NCBI GenBank assembly: GCA_963824275.1
Contig: CAWGOT010000002.1
Span: 248,001 to 312,000 of the forward strand
Length of the DNA: 64,000 nucleotides
Source: JANXQG01 sp963824275
GTDB taxonomy: Bacteria; Planctomycetota; Planctomycetia; Pirellulales; Thermoguttaceae
Direction of reading: 5' to 3'
This document shows, piece by piece, positions 33,430-42,728 of the stretch (positions within the stretch are counted from its first letter, which is position 1; each line of letters starts with the position of its first letter). The translations under genes and the position numbers were made by a program. The notes under the pieces were generated by a model. That model made no database searches and was not told where the DNA came from. It worked only from the letters and a program-made list of their open reading frames with translations.

Positions 33430-34725
33430 CTAATCGCCCAGTTCGCGCACGGCCATCGACCCATTATCGGCCACGGGCAGGAACGGCCGGAAGCGGGCTG
33501 TCGAACCGTGGCCGAAGCCACCCAGCACGAACTCCAGGCCCACCGAGACATTCCAGATTTCCTGCGTCTGGGCGATCGCGCCACCCGCCGCATTGGGCAT
33601 AATATAGCTGAAATCGCCCGTCATCGCCAGGTTCTTGGTCAGCGGCACCCGGCCTGCCCCACCGAAGACGAATTCGCCCGGCCGCTCGGCCACGCCAAAC
33701 CGGCCGGTCAAGCTGGCGTCGTTGCTCCAAGTGTGTTTCCACGACAGGTAGCCTTGCGCAATCGGCTTGAAGTGCAATTCGTCGATATTGCCGAAGAAAT
33801 CGGGAAGGTAGCCCGTATCGCCGTGATCGGGCACCGAGACCTGGATGCCAAGTTCATTCCAGGGATTGTACTCCCACGTCGTTCTTACGCGCCATTGGCC
33901 GAAATTGAAGTTGGAATAGTAGTCGTCGAACAGCCAGTCGTAAGCAAAGCCCCAGGTGAAAACCCCGTCTTCGCGATAGATCCGCTGGAACATGCCGACC
34001 GTGGTGAAAATCTGATCGCGGATCGTGGCGTCGGGCTCGGGGTAAGGCGTGCCTTTCAGATTGCTCAGCACGGCCGAGGCGCCAGCCTGGAGCCCCACAC
34101 CCAGGCGGGGAAGGACCGGCACCCCCGCATTGATGCCGAATCGCAGACCGAAATTGCCGTTGGCATCGCCGATGTCGATCGGCCCTTTGAATCCATCAAC
34201 CGACGAGAAGAGATCCAGGTTGAGCCAGCGAAACGGCGCCCTGATTTCCTCTGAATTATACCACTTGCCCTGCGGAACCTCGCCCTCGGGATCCATCAGC
34301 GGCTTGCCGAGGGGCGAGGGGATCTCTTCGGCCGACGGAGTTTCTCCTGGCGTCGGCTGCTCGTACATCGAGGGCGTAACCATCTCGGATTCGCTGTCGC
34401 CCGCAGCCCGCTCGACCGCAGCGACGCTGTGCGCCGTGGTCGTGGCTGGGGTCTTTGCCTGCTGCGCGGCAATGCGATCGAGCGTCTGCTCGAACCCATG
34501 AAAGTCGTCGTCCGAGAGCACTCCCTTGGCATGGATCAGGAGGCGGTATTGATCCATTCGGGTCAGGTTGCCTTTCGCCAGCGCGGCAGACAATTCCTCG
34601 CGGATCTGCTGTCGTCCCATCATCGCCGCACGAGCATCGCGGTCGGCCGCAGCGGCGGCGGTCATTCCTCCGATCCCGAGTGCCACGAGCAATGCTGCGG
34701 CAGCGAGATGCAATAGAAATCGCAT
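33430..34725 (-). CDS. large exported protein, possibly outer-membrane beta-barrel
   Basis: Function unknown; a planctomycete-type secreted protein of 431 residues. ATG at 34725 follows AGGGGG and opens a signal peptide (HLAAAALLVALGIGGMTAAA). A helical stretch REELSAALAKGNLTRMDQYR and a Thr/Ser/Pro linker precede the main domain (from about residue 150), where alternating strands such as FGLRFGINAGVPVLPRLGVG, WRVRTTWEYNPWNELGIQVS and HFKPIAQGYLSWKHTW look like a small barrel ending VSVGLEFVLGGFG. An upstream in-frame extension was rejected because it lacks a ribosome-binding site. Frame intact. Confidence 0.75.
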   Translation of the reverse strand: MRFLLHLAAAALLVALGIGGMTAAAAADRDARAAMMGRQQIREELSAALAKGNLTRMDQYRLLIHAKGVLSDDDFHGFEQTLDRIAAQQAKTPATTTAHSVAAVERAAGDSESEMVTPSMYEQPTPGETPSAEEIPSPLGKPLMDPEGEVPQGKWYNSEEIRAPFRWLNLDLFSSVDGFKGPIDIGDANGNFGLRFGINAGVPVLPRLGVGLQAGASAVLSNLKGTPYPEPDATIRDQIFTTVGMFQRIYREDGVFTWGFAYDWLFDDYYSNFNFGQWRVRTTWEYNPWNELGIQVSVPDHGDTGYLPDFFGNIDELHFKPIAQGYLSWKHTWSNDASLTGRFGVAERPGEFVFGGAGRVPLTKNLAMTGDFSYIMPNAAGGAIAQTQEIWNVSVGLEFVLGGFGHGSTARFRPFLPVADNGSMAVRELGD

Positions 34726-34953
34726 GACAATCCCCCTGAAAGTGTTTCTCGGCGGAAGCGACAGGTTTGGCGGCTGTAATCCGCCGTTGAAATCGCTATA
34801 ACCGCTACAGGCAGAAATGTCATCGGAATCGTTCCAAGCGGAACTTAACGCACAGAGCCCCCAGGCGATAAAATTTACCACCTACGCCGCCGCATAATCG
34901 GAATAAACGACAAGGTTGCAGTAGATTGCCTATTTTGACAATGGCGCAAAGAA

Positions 34954-34976
34954 AACCGGAGGGCTGGCCTCCGGTT
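34954..34976 (-). terminator. intrinsic terminator downstream of the RimI-like gene
   Basis: Nine-bp stem AACCGGAGG/CCTCCGGTT, 5-nt loop, followed on the minus strand by TTTTC. Confidence 0.5.
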
Positions 34977-35014
34977 AGGGGGCGTTCTTATACTTCGCAC
35001 GGGCAAGAAACGAT

Positions 35015-35074
35015 ACTAACCCGAAGCGTGAGCGAGGACGCTACGTCGTTTCCTCGCTTACCCTTCGGGTTAGT
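35015..35074. repeat. palindromic repeat, family B
   Basis: ACTAACCCGAAGCGTGAGCG with TCGCTTACCCTTCGGGTTAGT. Confidence 0.85.
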
Positions 35075-35092
35075 GTGAATCGCATCTGCGGC

Positions 35093-35614
35093 CTAGGCGG
35101 CCCGGCGGGAGACGCGGTCGGACGACTCGATCTCGGCAGGCTTTTCGCTGCGGTAGCGATACTGCATGAGATAGGCGTCCTCGGGCGTGTCGTCGTAAAA
35201 ACTGTGCAAAATGGAGACTGCCCGGAACCCGTTTTCGCGGAAGAACAACTGCGCATCGACGTTGGTCTCGCGAACTTCCAAGACGATGCGGCTGCGCCGC
35301 TGGGCCGATAGCTTGGCAACCAGCTTGGCGATCATCTGACTGCCGACGCCCAGGCGCTGGCAGAGCTTGGAAACGGCGAAGTTCAGCACGTGGATCCGCG
35401 TCCGGTGCAGTTCGTAGATCATGAAACCGACGACGCGGCCCTCATGCTCTGCGACCATCCCGATGCAGTTGCGTTGCCGCAGGCAGCGGATGAAATCTTC
35501 GTCGATCCAGGGGTATTCGAAACTTTCGCGCTCGATTTGCAGGACTTCGGCCATGTCGCGGCGGATCATCCACCGAATGTGAACACGGATTTCCTGCTTC
35601 TGCTCGGCATGCAT
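35093..35614 (-). CDS. RimI-like GNAT N-acetyltransferase
   Basis: Acetyl-CoA-dependent N-acetyltransferase resembling ribosomal-protein-alanine acetyltransferase RimI. ATG at 35614 follows AGGAGG. GNAT motifs are present: the N-terminal RRDMAEVLQIERESFEYPW, the acetyl-CoA loop KLCQRLGVGSQMIAKLVAKL (Q/RxxGxG/A type), and EVRETNVDAQLFFRENGFRA near the end, typical of RimI. The C-terminal tail (ESSDRVSRRAA) is basic. Length 173 residues, frame intact. It is divergent from the protoporphyrinogen oxidase gene; the 220-bp spacer shows no clear promoter. Confidence 0.8.
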   Translation of the reverse strand: MHAEQKQEIRVHIRWMIRRDMAEVLQIERESFEYPWIDEDFIRCLRQRNCIGMVAEHEGRVVGFMIYELHRTRIHVLNFAVSKLCQRLGVGSQMIAKLVAKLSAQRRSRIVLEVRETNVDAQLFFRENGFRAVSILHSFYDDTPEDAYLMQYRYRSEKPAEIESSDRVSRRAA

Positions 35615-35837
35615 GGCGGCCTCCTTCCTTGTCGGCACGTCACAATCCAATTTCACGTGAGCTTGCACCCAGCCCCCCACCGGACCCTACTAGTCCGGAA
35701 CGTCGCCAGGCGCCTTCCAATCGGCGTCTGCGGCGTCGTTGGGTGAAAGGGTAACAGAAACTTTTGGCTGAGCCAAGACGAAGTTTGATCGAAAAACCGG
35801 ACTGGGAGAAATAATTGAAACTGGGTAAGATACTCAA

Positions 35838-37418
35838 ATGCGTGTACTTGAAAATCAACGAATTGCGGTGATTGGCGGGGGAATCTCCGGGCTGGCGGCC
35901 GCACACCGGTTCCGGGAATTAGCGCCCCAGTGCCAGGTTACACTTTTTGAGGCTGGCTCGCGGCTGGGGGGCGTCGTTTCGACCGTCCACCGCGATGGCT
36001 ACCAGGTCGAGCAGAGCGCCGACAATTTCATCACCACCGTGCCCTGGGGCCTCGATCTGTGCCAGCGCCTGGGGCTGACGGGCCAGCTTGTGCAGACCAA
36101 TTCGAACTGCCGCCGCACGTTTGTGGTCCGCCGCGGCCGCCTGCATCGGCTGCCGGACGGTTTCATGATGATGGCCCCCACACAGCTTTGGCCGATGGCC
36201 GTCACGCCCATCCTTAGCCCTCTGGGGAAACTCAGGGCGGCCCTGGAGTACTTCATTCCGCCACGGAGCGACGAGGGCGACGAAAGCATGGCCGAATTTG
36301 TCCGCCGCCGGCTGGGCCGGGAGACGTTCGACCGCCTGGTCGAGCCGTTGGTGAGCGCAGTCTATGCGGCCGACATGGAGAAACTCAGCGTCAAGGCCAC
36401 GCTTTCCCGCTTCCGGGAGATGGAAAAGCAGCACGGCAGCCTGATCCGCGCCATGCGCTACCAAATGAAGCACAAGCCGGGCAACAAGGGAGAGAGCGGC
36501 CCTCGGTACAGCATGTTCGTGACGCTGTCCGCAGGGCTCGGCACGCTGATCGACGCGATCGTGGCCCGCTTGCCGCCGGAATCGATCCGCCTGAACTCGC
36601 CGATCGAGAAGATCGAACACAGCGGCGAGGGATGGCGGATTCTCCCCGCCGGAGCCGGATCGCCTCCTGTCGAGACAGGGCAGTTCCTGGAGTTTGACGC
36701 CCTGATCGTGGCCACTCCGGCCCATCGCGCCAAGCCCTTGCTCGCCCCGATCGATGCCGAGCTGGCGTTGGAATTGGGGCAAATCGACTATTCGGGCACG
36801 GCAATCGTTTCCCTCGGCTACGACCTGCGACAGGTGGGGCATCCGCTGGACGGCATGGGAGCGGTGGTGCCGTTGCTGGAGAACAGCCCCATTCTGGCCT
36901 GCAGCTTCAGCAGCCAAAAGTACCCGCATCGTGCCCCGGCGGGGCAGACGCTCTTGCGGGTCTTTGTGGGCGGGGCGCGGCGGCCCGATCTGGCGGAAAT
37001 GCCCGACGCCGAGCTCTTGCCGCTGGTCTTGGGGCATCTGAAACCGCTCTTGCGGATCGAGGGCCAGCCGATGTTCTGCGACATCGCCCATTGGCCGCGG
37101 ACGATGCCTCAGTATCACGTCGGGCACCAGGAGCGCGTTGCCCGAATCGAGGCCCGGCTGGCCTTGCTGCCGGGGCTGAAAATGGCCGGTAGCGCCTTTC
37201 GGGGGGTTGGGCTGCCGGACTGCATCCACAGTGGAGAAAGTGCCGCGGAGCAGATCCTGGGGGGCGCAAAGCTGCGGCGCCGGGTGGCATGCCTTCACGC
37301 GGCCGCGAAGAAACTCGGAACAACCCGGAAAGCGCAACCGGCCGCGGGTAGGCATGCTGGGGCTTTGCATGCCGTTTCAGGACGCGCCTACCTACATGCC
37401 TACCCGCGGCCGGCTTAG
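35838..37418 (+). CDS. hemG: oxygen-dependent protoporphyrinogen oxidase
   Basis: FAD enzyme (HemY type) that oxidises protoporphyrinogen IX to protoporphyrin IX in haem synthesis. The FAD-binding GxGxxG segment is IAVIGGGISGLAAAHRF, followed by EAGSRLGGVVSTVHRDGYQV and EQSADNFI. Other family segments are RLVEPLVSAVYAADMEKLSV, GPRYSMFVTLSAGLGTLIDA, and the C-terminal FAD contact SAFRGVGLPDCIHSGESAAE. The frame is intact over 526 residues, about 40 longer than usual. The extra tail, from about residue 482 (RVACLHAAAKK onwards), is translated from a family J palindromic element, so the native end was probably replaced. Confidence 0.9.
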   Translation: MRVLENQRIAVIGGGISGLAAAHRFRELAPQCQVTLFEAGSRLGGVVSTVHRDGYQVEQSADNFITTVPWGLDLCQRLGLTGQLVQTNSNCRRTFVVRRGRLHRLPDGFMMMAPTQLWPMAVTPILSPLGKLRAALEYFIPPRSDEGDESMAEFVRRRLGRETFDRLVEPLVSAVYAADMEKLSVKATLSRFREMEKQHGSLIRAMRYQMKHKPGNKGESGPRYSMFVTLSAGLGTLIDAIVARLPPESIRLNSPIEKIEHSGEGWRILPAGAGSPPVETGQFLEFDALIVATPAHRAKPLLAPIDAELALELGQIDYSGTAIVSLGYDLRQVGHPLDGMGAVVPLLENSPILACSFSSQKYPHRAPAGQTLLRVFVGGARRPDLAEMPDAELLPLVLGHLKPLLRIEGQPMFCDIAHWPRTMPQYHVGHQERVARIEARLALLPGLKMAGSAFRGVGLPDCIHSGESAAEQILGGAKLRRRVACLHAAAKKLGTTRKAQPAAGRHAGALHAVSGRAYLHAYPRPA

Positions 37419-37466
37419 CTGCTCCCGCGAGCCAATTATTTGACGGCCGCGTGAAGGCATGCCACC
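37283..37466. repeat. family J nested palindrome at the 3' end of hemG
   Basis: Outer arms GGTGGCATGCCTTCACGCGG (37283) and CCGCGTGAAGGCATGCCACC (to 37466); inner arms GGCCGCGGGTAGGCATG and CATGCCTACCCGCGGCC. Confidence 0.85.
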
Positions 37467-37611
37467 CGCTGGGCTCTAGGCGAATTTCTGGCGCATGGAA
37501 GAAAATTTTTGCGAGACCCTTGCAAAGCAGCACGGCTCTGCGCAATAATAGCGATTCGGATTTCTGGGTTCTGCGCCAAAACCGTCTGCCGCGACCTTGG
37601 GAGAGCTTTTC

Positions 37612-39534
37612 ATGCAATTCGGCCAACTGGGTGTCATCGACTACCTCATTCTCGGCATCTACGTGATCTTCGTCTTGGGCATCGGGTTCGCGCTGAAGCA
37701 CTCGATGAAGACCAGTTCCGATTTCTTCATGTCCGGCCGGTCGATCCCCGCCTGGATCACCGGCCTGGCATTTATGTCCGCCAACCTGGGCGCGCTGGAG
37801 TTGGTGGGCATGGCGGCCAGCGGCGCCAAATACGGCATTGCCCAGTGCCACTTCTACTGGATCGGCGCCATCCCCGCGATGGTCTTCCTGGCCGTCTTCA
37901 TGATGCCCTTTTATTACGGCTCCAAGGCCCGCAGCGTGCCCGAGTATCTGAACATGCGATTCGACGCGCGGATCCGCTGCCTGAACTCGATCAGCTTTGC
38001 GGTGATGACGGTCTTTGCCTCGGGCATTTCGATGCACTGCCTGGCACGCTTTATGGAACTGCTTCTGGGTTGGAATTACGACTTCAGCCTCTGGATCTGC
38101 TCGGCGGTGGTGGCCGTCTATGTGTTCAAGGGCGGGTTGACGTCGGCCATTTACACCGAGGTCTTGCAGTTCTTCATGATCGTCCTGGGGTTTGCCCCGG
38201 TGGTCTACTTGGGCATGAAAGACGTGGGAGGCTGGGACGTGGTCAAGACGCAGCTCACCCAGATTTCTCAGGATCCGGGCAAGCTGCAACTGCCAACGCC
38301 GTCGGCGGGACACGTCTTTGATAGCAATGCCTGGACCAGTGCCTGGCAGCCGCTGATTGCCGGCCCCGCGCATAATCCCCTCGGTGTTGACGCCTTCGCT
38401 ACGATATTCGGCCTGGGCTTTGTCCTTTCGTTCGGTTACTGGTGTACGAACTTCCTCGTGATTCAGCGGGCCATGGCGGCCCGAAACATGACCGCCGCCC
38501 GCCGCACACCGCTGATCGCCGCCGTGCCCAAGATGCTCCTGCCGGTGCTGGTCATCCTGCCCGGCATGTTGGCGGTGGCCTTGGCGACTTTGCCAAGCAA
38601 GGGATACCAGATTCCTCCGAAGCCGATTACGGTTTCCGATAACGATGTGGCTGTGATTCGCGATGCCGCGAAGCTGGAAGCCAAGGCGGGAGTCGAGAAA
38701 GTCAGTGCGGCGGTCGGCGCGAAACTGGATGACGCCAAGACCGCCGCCGTGCTCAAAGACGCGGCCAACCTCGACAAGAAAGCCTTGCAGACGGAACTTC
38801 AGGCCGCCGTCACGGAGAACGATTACAACAACGTCACGCTCTCGCTGGTGATGCGATACTGTCCCTCCGGACTGCTGGGCCTGGCGCTGACGGCCCTGCT
38901 GGCGTCGTTCATGTCGGGCATGGCGGGCAACGTCACGGCCTTCAACACAGTCTGGACCTACGACCTGTACCAGGCCTACATGGTGCCGGACAAGAGCGAT
39001 GCGCACTATATGTGGATGGGTCGCGTGGTGACCATCGTCGGCATCTTGTTGAGCATCGCCTGCGCCTACTTTGCGAAGCAGTACAACAATGCCATGGACG
39101 TCATCCAATTGGTGTTCGCCTTCGTCAACGCGCCATTGTTTGCTACCTTCCTGTTGGGCATGTTCTGGTCGGGAACGACGGGAACCGGGGCCTTCGTAGG
39201 ATTGTTGGGGGGGATTGGCTCGTCAGCCCTGGTGCATGGCCTGACGACGGCCGAAGGAAAAGGCGGTTGGCTGGGGACGTCGCTGCATGAGTTCCCCTCG
39301 ACCATGGCCCAGAACTTCTGGCTCGCCATCTGTGCCTTTATCGTCTGCTTCTTCCTGACCTTCGGGCTTTCCCTGATCACGCCCCGCACGAAGGACAATG
39401 AGCAACTCAAAGGTCTCGTATATTCGCTGACCCCCAAGGTCAAGGAGGAGGGCGGATCGTGGTTCTTGCGGCCGGCCGTGCTGGGCGTGATCCTCCTGGC
39501 GGCCTGCGCGGCATTGAATTGGTACTTTTGGTAA
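37612..39534 (+). CDS. sodium:solute symporter (SSS family)
   Basis: Sodium-coupled transporter of the solute:sodium symporter family, inner membrane. ATG 37612 (MQFGQLG) follows GGGAGAG. The protein of 640 residues has ~14 hydrophobic segments: VIDYLILGIYVIFVLGIGFA, the family stretch SDFFMSGRSIPAWITGLAFM, YVFKGGLTSAIYTEVLQFFM, LGLALTALLASFMSGMAGNV (core sodium-site helix), and AFVNAPLFATFLLGMFW. Between about residues 328 and 406 a hydrophilic, Ala/Lys/Asp-rich helical insertion interrupts the usual pattern. Frame intact. The next gene encodes a tiny two-helix membrane protein, likely its accessory subunit. Sugar or organic acid transport is plausible; substrate unknown. Confidence 0.9.
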   Translation: MQFGQLGVIDYLILGIYVIFVLGIGFALKHSMKTSSDFFMSGRSIPAWITGLAFMSANLGALELVGMAASGAKYGIAQCHFYWIGAIPAMVFLAVFMMPFYYGSKARSVPEYLNMRFDARIRCLNSISFAVMTVFASGISMHCLARFMELLLGWNYDFSLWICSAVVAVYVFKGGLTSAIYTEVLQFFMIVLGFAPVVYLGMKDVGGWDVVKTQLTQISQDPGKLQLPTPSAGHVFDSNAWTSAWQPLIAGPAHNPLGVDAFATIFGLGFVLSFGYWCTNFLVIQRAMAARNMTAARRTPLIAAVPKMLLPVLVILPGMLAVALATLPSKGYQIPPKPITVSDNDVAVIRDAAKLEAKAGVEKVSAAVGAKLDDAKTAAVLKDAANLDKKALQTELQAAVTENDYNNVTLSLVMRYCPSGLLGLALTALLASFMSGMAGNVTAFNTVWTYDLYQAYMVPDKSDAHYMWMGRVVTIVGILLSIACAYFAKQYNNAMDVIQLVFAFVNAPLFATFLLGMFWSGTTGTGAFVGLLGGIGSSALVHGLTTAEGKGGWLGTSLHEFPSTMAQNFWLAICAFIVCFFLTFGLSLITPRTKDNEQLKGLVYSLTPKVKEEGGSWFLRPAVLGVILLAACAALNWYFW

Positions 39535-39563
39535 ATCCGACTGAATTTTTGCGAGGTATTGCC

Positions 39564-39789
39564 ATGCTCGATCTCCGTTTACCGATGGGACTGATGTTTT
39601 CGCTCGTAGGCGCGATGATGATCGTCTACGGCCTTTGCACCTGGGGCGGCGCAGTATGTCGACCATTCGCTGGGCATCAACGTCAACTTCTGGTACGGCC
39701 TGTTGGTGCTGTTGCCATTTGGCCTGATAATGCTCGGGCTTGCCAGGCTGGCCGCGGGTGCGGAGAAAGCGGGCGAAGGCAAAAAGTAA
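39564..39789 (+). CDS. small accessory membrane protein of the symporter, one frameshift
   Basis: Two-helix membrane protein of ~75 residues, 29 nt after the symporter gene. MLDLRLPMGLMFSLVGAMMI is the first helix (ending VYGLCTW); after skipping one G near 39648 the sequence reads QYVDHSLGINVNFWYGLLVL and LLPFGLIMLGLARLAAGAEK, the second helix. Small accessory proteins next to SSS transporters are known (for example the DUF485 partner of ActP), which supports but does not prove the role. The stop is at 39787-39789. Confidence 0.65.
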
Positions 39790-39834
39790 GAGCAGGGTGG
39801 GCCGAGTGGAGCGAGTCCCCCACACCATGACAAA

Positions 39835-39862
39835 ACCCACCCGGTCTTGCGGCCGGGTGGGT
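39835..39862 (-). terminator. intrinsic terminator of the Hsp20 gene
   Basis: Ten-bp stem ACCCACCCGG/CCGGGTGGGT with an 8-nt loop; on the minus strand it is followed by TTTTG. Confidence 0.55.
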
Positions 39863-39913
39863 CCTCGTCATCCTCTTCTCACGTTCCAAACCTGAAACCA
39901 GCAAAGCCTGGAA

Positions 39914-40384
39914 TCAGCTCTTCTGGATCGGGATCTGCTTGACTTCGGGCTTCTTTTCCTCGGGCAGTTGCAGCTTGAAGGTCAGCGTCAGAATGCCGTC
40001 CTTCAACTCCGCCACGGGGTCGCCCTCGATGTTCTCCGGCAAGCGAAGCTGCCGCTTGAACGAACCGTAGGTCAGCTCGCGGATGTGATACTGGTCCTCG
40101 CTCTTCTCGCCGTTGGTCTTGGTCGTCCCCGAGATTTCCAAGACGCTTTCGGGGAGAATCTGCACGTTGATCTGCTCGGGCGCGTAGCCCGCGACCGTGG
40201 TCTTGACCACGAGATGGCCGTCCTTGGTGGTGTAGGCGTCCAAGGGCGGGAAATTGGCCTTGCTCTTCAGCCCGTCGGTAAAGTCCTGGCCGAAGACGTC
40301 GTTGAGCATGCGGTCGAGTTGCCGCGAAAGGGGACCGAACAATTCGTCCCGAGAGACAGGGCGCAAGCGCAAAGTACCGAACAT
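39914..40384 (-). CDS. small heat-shock protein, Hsp20 family
   Basis: ATP-independent holdase chaperone forming oligomers in the cytoplasm. ATG at 40384 follows AAAGGAG. The 156-residue product has an N-terminal arm (ELFGPLSRQLDRMLNDVFGQ), then the alpha-crystallin domain from about residue 47 (DAYTTKDGHLVVKTTVAGYA) to the conserved strand segments GSFKRQLRLPENIEGDPVAE and LKDGILTLTFKL (the A-x-x-x-n-G-v-L type motif). The C-terminal IxI-like KQIPIQKS could pack oligomers. Frame intact. It is convergent with the symporter pair and followed by a terminator. No CIRCE or heat-shock operator was found upstream. Confidence 0.93.
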   Translation of the reverse strand: MFGTLRLRPVSRDELFGPLSRQLDRMLNDVFGQDFTDGLKSKANFPPLDAYTTKDGHLVVKTTVAGYAPEQINVQILPESVLEISGTTKTNGEKSEDQYHIRELTYGSFKRQLRLPENIEGDPVAELKDGILTLTFKLQLPEEKKPEVKQIPIQKS

Positions 40385-40574
40385 AGTAAACTCCTTTGAC
40401 CCGTTGGGTCGGTGATGCCGCTCCCCAGGGGACACGGCGGTTATCCACCCTCATCAGGCGTGGATCTGGTAGCTGCCAACTTGGCAGCTTTCATGTGGGA
40501 GAATGAGAGGAGCAACGTCCGTGCCAAATGGCGCCAATTTTCGGGCCTGGCTCGGTTCATCAACGGGGAAGTCC

Positions 40575-40676
40575 GTAGGGTGGGACCAGATCGCGTAGCG
40601 AGCGCCGGCCCACCATGATCGAGGATAATGCAGTGTTGGTGGGCCGGCGCTCGCTACGCGATCTGGTCCCACCCTA
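40575..40676. repeat. palindromic repeat, family A (full)
   Basis: GTAGGGTGGGACCAGATCGC with matching right arm ending GTCCCACCCTAC. Confidence 0.9.
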
Positions 40677-40690
40677 CGGACTGAGAAAAT

Positions 40691-40716
40691 CCGCCTAAAG
40701 GCGGGACTCCAACGGG
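40691..40716. repeat. half of a family E palindrome
   Basis: CCGCCTAAAGGCGGGACTCC AACGGG; compare 3031-3096. Confidence 0.6.
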
Positions 40717-40747
40717 CCGATTTCCGCCGCCCAACGTCGAAGCTACA

Positions 40748-41474
40748 ATGGCAGCCATGCGTAAACGCACACCCAAAAAATCCCTGCCGCACGGCCTCGT
40801 GATCCTCTACGAGGACCGGGACATCCTTGTGCTCGACAAGCCGGCAGGGCTCCTGACCATCGGCACCGAACGCGACAAATCACGCACGGTCTACTTCATC
40901 CTGACGGATTACGTCCGCAAAGGCGCTGCCCGCTGCCGAAACCGCGTCTTTATCGTGCATCGGCTCGACCGGGAGACGTTCCGGCGTCCTCGTCTTCGCC
41001 AAGAATGAAGAGGCCAAGCTCCGCTTGCAGGGCGAGTGGGACGAGACCGTGAAGATCTATCTTGCCGTCGTCCACGGCCGCTGCCGGAAGAGCGAGGAGA
41101 CCATTACCACCTACCTTGCCGAGAACGCGGCCCACGTCGTCTACTCCACGCCTGACCCCGCCAGGGGAAGGCTCTCGCATACGGCGTATCGAGTGCTCAA
41201 GCAGGCGAAGGACTGCGCTTTGCTGGAAGTGCACCTGCTGACGGGCCGGAAGAACCAGATCCGCGTGCATCTTGCAGGCATCGGGCATCCGATCGTGGGC
41301 GACCGCAAATATGGCAGGGCGAAGCCAGCCATTTCTGGTCTGGCACTGCACGCCAGGTCGATCACCTTCACGCACCCCGTCAGCGGCCAGCGCGTGACAT
41401 TCGCGGCCAAAGTGCCCGCCTTGTTTCACAAGCTGGTTGGCGACTTCGCTTATGAAGATGGTCCGCCGCCCTGA
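40748..41474 (+). CDS. RluA/RluD-family pseudouridine synthase, one frameshift
   Basis: Isomerises uridine to pseudouridine in rRNA or tRNA. The sequence has LVILYEDRDILVLDKPAGLL, then the catalytic HRLDRET followed by a break near 40980; skipping one T gives HRLDRETSGVLVFAKNEEAK, the full catalytic motif with the nucleophilic Asp. Later come KIYLAVVHG and LLEVHLLTGRKNQIRVHLAG, the second family block, and HPIVGDRKYG. Length ~240 residues. No S4 domain is present, so it resembles the RluA rather than the RluD architecture. ATG 40748 is the first in-frame start; another ATG lies 9 bases downstream. Confidence 0.88.
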
Positions 41475-41597
41475 ATAGACTCGACCAGGTAGCGGCGGGG
41501 CTATTGGCTGGACAGCCGTTTCCCGCGCGGTTAGACTACGATTGCTGCCCTCCCACTGGGCTTCGCCCTTCCAACCCACCTTCCCAGGAGAAAATCG

Positions 41598-42725
41598 ATG
41601 TTACGCCTCAGCACTTTTCTCATAGTTTTTGGGCTTTTTTCGGCCGCCGCAGCCGCTTCGAGCGGGGCGGACACCGCTCATCCCGCCACGCTGGAAATCG
41701 GCAGCCCTGCGCCCGATTTCCGCTTGCCGGGCGTGGACGGCAAGACCTACAGCCTGGACTCGTTCCGCGACGCCGAGATCCTGGTCGTCATTTTCACCTG
41801 CAATCACTGCCCCACGGCCCAGGCCTACGAGGGCCGTATCAAACAGCTTGCAGCGGACTACAAGGACAAGAAAGTCGCCCTGGTGGCCATCTCGCCCAAC
41901 AGCCCCGACGCAATCCGACTGGACGAACTGGGCTACACGGACCTGAGTGATAGCCTCGACGAACTGAAGATCCGGGCCAAGGACCAGGACTTCCATTTCC
42001 CGTATCTCTATGATGGCGATACGCAAAAGGTCGCCCAGGCCTACGGCCCCGCGGCCACCCCCCACGCCTTCGTTTTCGACCGCCAGCGGAAGCTCCGCTT
42101 CGTGGGCCGGATCGACGACTCCGAGAAGCCCGAGCGCGTCAAGTCCCAGGATACCCGCAACGCCATCGAGGCCCTCCTGGCGGGCAAGCCGGTGCCTGTG
42201 GAAAAGACGAAGGTCTTCGGCTGCTCGATCAAGTGGATCGACAAGCGCAACTCGGCCCAGAAAGCGATTGACACCTGGGCCAAGGAGGCAGTCACGCTCA
42301 AGCTCCTCGACGAAAAGGGCATCCGGGCCCTGGCAAAGAACGACGGCAAGAAGCTCCGCCTGATCAACGTCTGGGCCACCTGGTGCGGTCCCTGCGTGAC
42401 GGAACTGCCCGAGTTCGTCACCATGAACCGCATGTACCGCAACCGGGACTTCGAGTTGATCACGATCTCCGCCGACTCGGCCGACGACAAGGACAAGGCC
42501 CTGGAGGTCCTGAAGAAGAAGCAAGTCGCTGCCACCAACTACCTCTTCGACGGCGACGACAAGTACAAACTCATGGACGCCGTCGATGAAAAGGCCGAGG
42601 GTCCCGTACCGCACACCATCCTGGTCGCGCCCGGCGGGAAAGTGCTCTACCGCACGTCGGGGCCCTGCGAACCCCTGGCGATCAAGCGGGCCATCGTCGA
42701 TTATCTGGGACGCACCTACAAGTAG
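41598..42725 (+). CDS. exported two-domain thioredoxin-fold protein (peroxiredoxin-like + TlpA-like)
   Basis: Signal peptide STFLIVFGLFSAAAAASSG, so extracytoplasmic. The first domain (about residues 30-200) resembles AhpC/TSA redoxins: GSPAPDFRLPGVDGKTYSLD and the cysteine site FTCNHCPTAQAYEGR, a CxxC variant common in planctomycete redoxins. The second domain (about residues 235-375) is TlpA-like: LRLINVWATWCGPCVTELPE with WCGPC active site, and GPVPHTILVAPGGKVLYRTS with the cis-proline. Such proteins act in disulfide exchange or cytochrome maturation in the periplasm. ATG 41598 follows AGGAGAAA. Frame intact, 375 residues, no operon partner. Confidence 0.9.
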   Translation: MLRLSTFLIVFGLFSAAAAASSGADTAHPATLEIGSPAPDFRLPGVDGKTYSLDSFRDAEILVVIFTCNHCPTAQAYEGRIKQLAADYKDKKVALVAISPNSPDAIRLDELGYTDLSDSLDELKIRAKDQDFHFPYLYDGDTQKVAQAYGPAATPHAFVFDRQRKLRFVGRIDDSEKPERVKSQDTRNAIEALLAGKPVPVEKTKVFGCSIKWIDKRNSAQKAIDTWAKEAVTLKLLDEKGIRALAKNDGKKLRLINVWATWCGPCVTELPEFVTMNRMYRNRDFELITISADSADDKDKALEVLKKKQVAATNYLFDGDDKYKLMDAVDEKAEGPVPHTILVAPGGKVLYRTSGPCEPLAIKRAIVDYLGRTYK

Positions 42726-42728
42726 GTT

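Noticed and set aside
36907..39108. 733-codon open frame on the minus strand opposite the symporter and oxidase
   Set aside because: His/Gly/Gln/Arg-rich composition with no domain motif; it is the antisense shadow of two strongly supported plus-strand genes.
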